Shown here: one piece after another, positions 59,318 to 64,000 of the stretch
Numbering within the stretch: the stretch's first letter is position 1
Layout of the letters: each line of letters opens with the position of its first letter
Origin: Kocuria sp. TGY1127_2
Lineage (GTDB): Bacteria > Actinomycetota > Actinomycetes > Actinomycetales > Micrococcaceae
Reading direction: 5' to 3'
DNA length: 64,000 nt
Assembly: GCF_013394385.1 (NCBI RefSeq)
Contig: NZ_AP022834.1
Span: 868,001 to 932,000, forward strand
Made by a program: the position numbers and the translations under genes
Notes under the pieces: generated by a model
Seen by the model: only the letters and a program-made list of their open reading frames with translations
Database searches by the model: none
Told to the model about the DNA's origin: nothing

Positions 59318-60450
59318 GCAAGACCCCCGCCCGGGCGTCCGAGCCGATCGTGCTGGGCATCGAATCCTCGTGCGATGAGACCGGTATAGGGATCGTTGCA
59401 GGTCATCGGCTATTGACCAACACCGTCTCGTCATCGATGGAAGAGCACGTTCGCTTCGGCGGCGTTATTCCGGAAATCGCATCACGCGCTCATCTTGAGG
59501 CCATGACTCCCGCCCTCGAGGCCGCTCTCCATGAGGCCGGGATCGGACTCGAGGACATCGACGCCATCGCCGTGACCAGCGGACCGGGATTGGCCGGGGC
59601 CCTCATGGTCGGGGTCAGCGCCGCAAAAGCGCTCGCCGTCGCCACGGGTAAGCCGCTCTACGCGATCAACCATCTTGTCGCTCATGTGGGTGTCGGACTT
59701 CTCGAGGACAGCGGAATCGAAGGTCATGGGTTCGACGTCACGGGGCAGCTTCCAGCCGGTCTGGGCGCACTGTTGGTTTCGGGCGGTCACACCGAGATTC
59801 TCAAGGTCACCGATGTCTCCCGAGACGTCACGTTGCTTGGGGCAACTTTGGATGATGCGGCAGGGGAGGCATACGACAAGGTCGCACGAATCCTTGGTCT
59901 CCCGTATCCGGGCGGACCCGCAATTGATCACGCGGCATCTGGGGGAGACCCGAAGGCGTTCGCTTTCCCCCGGGGTCTGACCGCGTCGAAATACATGGGC
60001 ACTCCCGACAAACCTGGTAGCCACCGTTATGATTTTTCGTTTTCCGGTTTGAAAACGGCGGTGGCACGCGTTGTCGAAGGAATAGAAGCCGACGGGCGGA
60101 GGCTTCCTGTCGCCGACATCGCCGCGTCGTTCCAAGAAGCCGTCGCGGACGTCGTCACGGCCAAGGCCATGTTGGCTTGTGGCGAGAATGGGATAGACAC
60201 CCTTTTGCTCGGCGGGGGAGTCGCCGCGAACTCGAGGCTCAGGGAATTGGCTGCCGCGAGATGTACTGCCCATGGCATCCGACTCGTGGTTCCACAACTT
60301 TCACTGTGTACCGACAACGGGGCAATGGTCGCGGCCCTCGGCGCTCGATTGGTTATGGGCGGCGTCGTTCCCAGTGGTCTGGACTTTACGGTCGATCCCT
60401 CAATGCAGGTCACGACCGTCTCTGTTCCCGGGGTTCAGGAACCGTCCTAG
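59314..60450 (+). CDS. tsaD: tRNA N6-adenosine threonylcarbamoyltransferase TsaD
   Basis: A 378-residue enzyme that transfers the threonylcarbamoyl group to A37 of ANN-decoding tRNAs. [15 protein letters not shown] starts the fold; the metal site is INHLVAHVG, and [31 protein letters not shown] and [16 protein letters not shown] are diagnostic. TTG 59314 is taken as the start, overlapping the rimI stop with AAGAAGGG upstream; the frame extending back to 58720 covers rimI and is rejected. Confidence 0.95.
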   Translation: MSKTPARASEPIVLGIESSCDETGIGIVAGHRLLTNTVSSSMEEHVRFGGVIPEIASRAHLEAMTPALEAALHEAGIGLEDIDAIAVTSGPGLAGALMVGVSAAKALAVATGKPLYAINHLVAHVGVGLLEDSGIEGHGFDVTGQLPAGLGALLVSGGHTEILKVTDVSRDVTLLGATLDDAAGEAYDKVARILGLPYPGGPAIDHAASGGDPKAFAFPRGLTASKYMGTPDKPGSHRYDFSFSGLKTAVARVVEGIEADGRRLPVADIAASFQEAVADVVTAKAMLACGENGIDTLLLGGGVAANSRLRELAAARCTAHGIRLVVPQLSLCTDNGAMVAALGARLVMGGVVPSGLDFTVDPSMQVTTVSVPGVQEPS

Positions 60451-60461
60451 AATTTCATCGA

Positions 60462-61616
60462 TCAGGTTTCGGGATAACCGTAACGGGTGAGGTCGACCGT
60501 GTCGCGCACGACGGCCCGCAACTGTTGCCCGTGCTCTTCATAGACCCGACGTTGACGCAGATAACCGGGACCGCGCTCGAGTATTCGATGCACGCCCGCC
60601 AATTCTTTGGCGCAGCCGAGTTCTCGGGCAATCGGTTCTAACCTCTCGACCAACGCGGCGGTGTGCTCACGGACGGGCGCAACCGTACCGTCTCCGTCCG
60701 TGATGACCTCGGCATCCAACCCGTAGCGCGAGGCCCTCCACTTGTTCTCCTCGGCAAACCATCGAGGCATTGTGCCGATCCGGCCTCCGTCGTCGACTAT
60801 TCGGGAAACCTCTTCGACTATGCATTGGGTCAGCGCGGTGATGGCGCCGATTTCTTCGAGGGTTGCAAGGCCGTCGCAGATGCGCATCTCGACGGTGCCG
60901 TACCGGGCAACGGGACGGATGTCCCAACGATTTTCGGATTCCTCGGCGATCATTCCGGTTGCGATGAGACCATCGATGTACTGCTCGTACTCGGTCCACT
61001 CCTCGAACTGGTACGGGAGACCGCATGTAGGAATCTGTTGGAAAACCATGGCCCGCTGTGAGGCGTATCCGGTGTCCACGCCCGCCCAATAAGGGGAGCT
61101 CGCCGACAGCGCCAAAAGATGCGGATAGTAGTTGACGAGTTGATTCACCGCGGGCAGCGCTTTGCTTCGGGAATCGACACCGACATGAACATGTACTCCG
61201 TAAACCAGCATTTGGCGTCCCCAGTATTGGGTACGGTTCAAAACTTTTTGATACCGGTCCTTCTCCGAGACTGGCTGTTCGGTCCACTTCGCATAAGGAT
61301 GGGTGCCCGCGGAGAACAAATCCACGCCCAACGGGTCGGCCTCCTGCCGCATGACGTCTGCGAGCTCCGAGAGCTGATCAATGGTTTCCGATACGTTTTC
61401 ACATACACCGGTGACGGCCTCGACGGTATTGGCCAGGAACTCCCGAGTGATCTGAGGAGAGAAACCATCAGGCTCTATGTATTGAGGGTGCGAAGATTCG
61501 AGGGCCGCGAGGATCTCTGCGGCGGCCGAGACGAGGTCGCCTGATTCACGGTCGGCGAGAGCGATTTCCCACTCGACGCCGAGGCTCGACTGTTCGGAGC
61601 TTGAAAAGGGGATCAT
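60462..61616 (-). CDS. Glutamate-cysteine ligase-like carboxylate-amine ligase (GCS2/YbdK)
   Basis: A 384-residue protein of the GCS2 family. LGVEWEIALAD at the start holds the first metal-binding Glu, then EFLANTVEAVTGVCEN, YGVHVHVGVDSRSKAL, ARYGTVEMRICDGLATLEEI and the C-terminal WRASRYGLDAEVI are all conserved. These enzymes join carboxylates and amines, with weak glutamate-cysteine ligase activity in E. coli YbdK. GGGAGGAC precedes the ATG. In a mycothiol-making organism its role is unclear; gamma-glutamyl peptide synthesis is possible. It converges with tsaD with 11 bp between the stops. Confidence 0.88.
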   Translation of the reverse strand: MIPFSSSEQSSLGVEWEIALADRESGDLVSAAAEILAALESSHPQYIEPDGFSPQITREFLANTVEAVTGVCENVSETIDQLSELADVMRQEADPLGVDLFSAGTHPYAKWTEQPVSEKDRYQKVLNRTQYWGRQMLVYGVHVHVGVDSRSKALPAVNQLVNYYPHLLALSASSPYWAGVDTGYASQRAMVFQQIPTCGLPYQFEEWTEYEQYIDGLIATGMIAEESENRWDIRPVARYGTVEMRICDGLATLEEIGAITALTQCIVEEVSRIVDDGGRIGTMPRWFAEENKWRASRYGLDAEVITDGDGTVAPVREHTAALVERLEPIARELGCAKELAGVHRILERGPGYLRQRRVYEEHGQQLRAVVRDTVDLTRYGYPET

Positions 61617-61736
61617 GTGCGTCCTCCCGGTTTGGGTCAGTTCATCTTAGCCGGGCGTCAGATGCGGAAACCGAGCATTCGGTCGTCGGCGACACGCGAG
61701 TTCACAAGGAAGTCGTGTCCTGGAGCGTGGAGACGG

Positions 61737-63011
61737 TCAGCGGCTCATTCGGCGGACGACGAACGCGGCGCGTTGCTCAGTTTCCTGGGACTCCCAGCGA
61801 GTCAGGATCAGAGTTGCGTGCCGGCCCGTGGACGTCTTCTTGCCGCGCTTGGTACCAGTCAGCAATTGGCCCCGCAGAGTTTCGGGTACAACGTCGACCC
61901 CTCGCTTCTTGATCGTCAGCCCTGTGACCCCGTGATCTCGGACCCACTTCTTCAACGTCTTGGCCCCCATCGGCAGATCCTCCTCGACGGCCCAACACGT
62001 TGCTCCGGGAATATTGAGCCCCTGCTCGGACGTGAAATAAGCGATCCGCGGGTCCAAAAAATGACCCTCGACGGTGGAGGCCAGCTGATCGATGAGTCCC
62101 GCGCGGATCACGGCTCCGTCAGGCTCATAGAGGTACGCCGCAGGAGGGCCTGTACGAGGTTCGGACAATGACCCGTCGACGTCGTGGCCGAATTCCGACC
62201 CGGAGGAGAAATGCGCGATCACGTGCGGCTCCAAAGGGTCGGAGTCCAGAACCGTGGCCGACCGCCTGACACCAGGGCGAGCCAACCCGTTGAACCAAAG
62301 GATCAGCTCGACAACGTCTCCGCCGCAACTGACCCACTCCGCCTCGGCATGGCCCGGTATGTCGGCGTGCTCCATTCCCGGACCCATCTTGACCCCCATC
62401 GCGATGCCGGTCGACGCCCAGCGTTCGATCTGGGAGAACGGCGGGGCAAAGGCCTCAGGGTCGAAGAGTCGGCTGACGCGACCTTGTTCCGTCTCGCGTC
62501 GGGCAGGATCGAGCCATAGCGCACGGATCGGTTCCCCATCGACCGTGTGCAAGGCCGTGGCGTCGATACTCGTGACGTCTTCGGTGCGCACCTCGGACTT
62601 GGCATGTATCGACAGGTTGTGGCGGGCCACAGACGCGGTGTCAGGATCGATTTCATAGGATAGAACGGACAGACCGGCGCGCAGGAATGCCGCGGAGTCG
62701 GACCCGATTCCGCATCCCAGATCGGCGACCGAATCGATGCCCGCTCGTTGGAACCGGCGTGCGTGCCACTGGGCGACGCTGGTGCGAGTAGCTTGTTCGA
62801 GTCCGGGCCTGGTGAACAGCATTCGTTCGGCTTCCTGGCCGAATTTCAGTCGCGCCTGCGCTCGGAGTTTGGCTTGGGTCAGGAGTGCGGAGGCCCTATC
62901 GGGGGGAAAACCTTGTTTGCGCAGAGCCGTGGAGAGCGCCAATGCGTTCTCTTCCCTGTACTCCAGCGCATCGAGGGCCTTGAGCTCCTCGGAAGTGAAT
63001 AAATGCGTCAC
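61737..63011 (-). CDS. SAM-dependent methyltransferase with THUMP-like C-terminal domain
   Basis: A 424-residue protein. The N-terminal third is helical (LRKQGFPPDRASALLTQAKL, GQEAERMLFTRPGLEQATR). The SAM-binding core begins at VADLGCGIGSDSAAFLRAG, with the acidic strand LSYEIDPDT and LWLDPARRE. The last third is a THUMP-like domain (WAVEEDLPMGAKTLKKWVRD, GLTIKKRGVDVVPETLR). Conserved in actinobacteria; the substrate is not known, though the fold suggests RNA. GTG 63011 is the start. It diverges from the groES promoter. Confidence 0.85.
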   Translation of the reverse strand: MTHLFTSEELKALDALEYREENALALSTALRKQGFPPDRASALLTQAKLRAQARLKFGQEAERMLFTRPGLEQATRTSVAQWHARRFQRAGIDSVADLGCGIGSDSAAFLRAGLSVLSYEIDPDTASVARHNLSIHAKSEVRTEDVTSIDATALHTVDGEPIRALWLDPARRETEQGRVSRLFDPEAFAPPFSQIERWASTGIAMGVKMGPGMEHADIPGHAEAEWVSCGGDVVELILWFNGLARPGVRRSATVLDSDPLEPHVIAHFSSGSEFGHDVDGSLSEPRTGPPAAYLYEPDGAVIRAGLIDQLASTVEGHFLDPRIAYFTSEQGLNIPGATCWAVEEDLPMGAKTLKKWVRDHGVTGLTIKKRGVDVVPETLRGQLLTGTKRGKKTSTGRHATLILTRWESQETEQRAAFVVRRMSR

Positions 63012-63088
63012 GGGACCACCCTACCGGGGGCTTGTGGGCGGCCGACGTGACACTTTCTTCCCGCTGTGGGCGAAACCTGGCACTCGCC

Positions 63089-63118
63089 TTGACCCTCTGC
63101 TAACCCTCCGAATAGAGT
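63089..63118 (+). promoter_or_regulatory. groES-groEL promoter
   Basis: TTGACC (63089-63094) and TAGAGT (63113-63118) with 18-bp spacing, 6 bp upstream of the CIRCE element. Confidence 0.65.
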
Positions 63119-63123
63119 CGTCT

Positions 63124-63150
63124 TTAGCACTCTGGGACTCAGGGTGCTAA
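63124..63150 (+). promoter_or_regulatory. CIRCE operator (HrcA binding site)
   Basis: TTAGCACTC, nine bases, GGGTGCTAA: the consensus inverted repeat with a single mismatch in the right arm (G for A at the second base). It is placed just after the -10 element and 95 bp before groES, so HrcA should repress the chaperonin operon at normal temperature. Confidence 0.95.
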
Positions 63151-63244
63151 ATGGGCCTGGCGCTCAATCGGCACCGCGACGACGGTTGGCACGCCCCTCA
63201 CGGCTCACGCCAAGAATTGATCCATCCAAGGAAGAAGGTCACTC

Positions 63245-63541
63245 ATGTCCGTCTCCATCAAGCCTCTCGAGGACCGTATTGTCGTTCAGCCCGTCGAGGC
63301 TGAGCAGACCACCGCATCCGGCCTGGTCATCCCGGATACCGCCAAGGAAAAGCCCCAGGAGGGCAAGGTCGTGGCCGTTGGCCCCGGCCGCGTTGACGAC
63401 AAGGGCAACCGTGTTCCCGTCGACGTTCAGGAAGGCGACGTCGTCATCTACTCCAAGTACGGCGGAACCGAGGTCAAGTACTCGGGCGAGGAATTCCTCG
63501 TGCTTTCGGCACGTGACGTGCTGGCCGTTGTCGAGAAGTAA
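63245..63541 (+). CDS. groES: Co-chaperonin GroES
   Basis: A 98-residue heptameric lid of the chaperonin. [20 protein letters not shown], the mobile loop [20 protein letters not shown] and [20 protein letters not shown] are the standard sequence over the full length. AAGGAAGAAGG precedes the ATG. It is controlled by the CIRCE element at 63124. Confidence 0.98.
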   Translation: MSVSIKPLEDRIVVQPVEAEQTTASGLVIPDTAKEKPQEGKVVAVGPGRVDDKGNRVPVDVQEGDVVIYSKYGGTEVKYSGEEFLVLSARDVLAVVEK

Positions 63542-63591
63542 CAACTCGACAATCCCGCACTTTTTCTAGACCTGTGTAAGGAGTCATGTAG

Positions 63592-64000
<409 letters not shown>

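Overview
The window is a chromosomal segment from a GC-rich actinobacterium, most likely of the family Micrococcaceae. The evidence is a mycothiol glycosyltransferase (mshA), IdeR/DtxR-type iron boxes, a short adenylate kinase without a lid insertion, a spc ribosomal operon lacking the S14 gene, actinobacterial-style extended S5, S9 and L17 proteins, a sortase signal of the LAXTG type, and frequent GTG/TTG starts with 4-bp ATGA/GTGA gene overlaps. I cannot fix the genus from the sequence alone.

Region 1 (1-15,332) is a catecholate-type siderophore locus. It holds the start of a Fes-like siderophore esterase (minus strand, cut by the window edge), a divergent Sfp-type phosphopantetheinyl transferase, and an IdeR-box-preceded operon: two FecCD permeases, an ATPase, a lipoprotein binding protein, a dimodular C-A-T-C-A-T-TE peptide synthetase of DhbF/EntF type, and a 14-helix-type MFS exporter. 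The second adenylation domain carries the exact threonine code; the first has an unusual code with an acidic pocket residue. As written, the thioesterase domain is separated from the synthetase by a +1 frame change inside a run of six Gs (12,939-12,944). DHB biosynthesis genes are not in the window.

Region 2 (15,433-25,714) is a second iron-uptake locus and the most novel part of the window. It encodes another binding lipoprotein, two large exported proteins anchored by a C-terminal membrane helix, another FecCD/FecCD/ATPase set, and an exported beta-propeller protein with a LAXTG sortase signal. Two of the surface proteins share a clearly repeated Ig-like domain (GW...VAVKxDxG...FLSGSLKxGD), and the third has a looser Ig-like domain. 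IdeR-like boxes overlap or flank the promoters at 15,462 and 22,916-22,956. I infer a cell-wall-to-membrane relay for haem or a ferric siderophore.

Region 3 (26,093-40,577) is the ribosomal spc/alpha cluster: rplN-rplX-rplE-rpsH-rplF-rplR-rpsE-rpmD-rplO, secY-adk, map, rlmN, infA-rpmJ-rpsM-rpsK-rpoA-rplQ, truA, rplM-rpsI. rlmN is inserted between map and infA, and S14 is absent between L5 and S8. L17 carries a C-terminal extra domain.

Region 4 (40,717-64,000) is a housekeeping backbone (glmM, coaA, glmS, acpS, nnr, alr, tsaE-tsaB-rimI-tsaD, groES-groEL) with inserted modules: a PPK2 polyphosphate kinase, mscL, mannitol PTS plus mannitol-1-phosphate dehydrogenase, a minus-strand block with an undecaprenyl-phosphate sugar transferase, a phosphatase-like protein and mshA, and then a YbdK-type ligase and a THUMP-like methyltransferase. 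A CIRCE element precedes groES. I saw no tRNA, rRNA, insertion sequence, prophage or CRISPR array.
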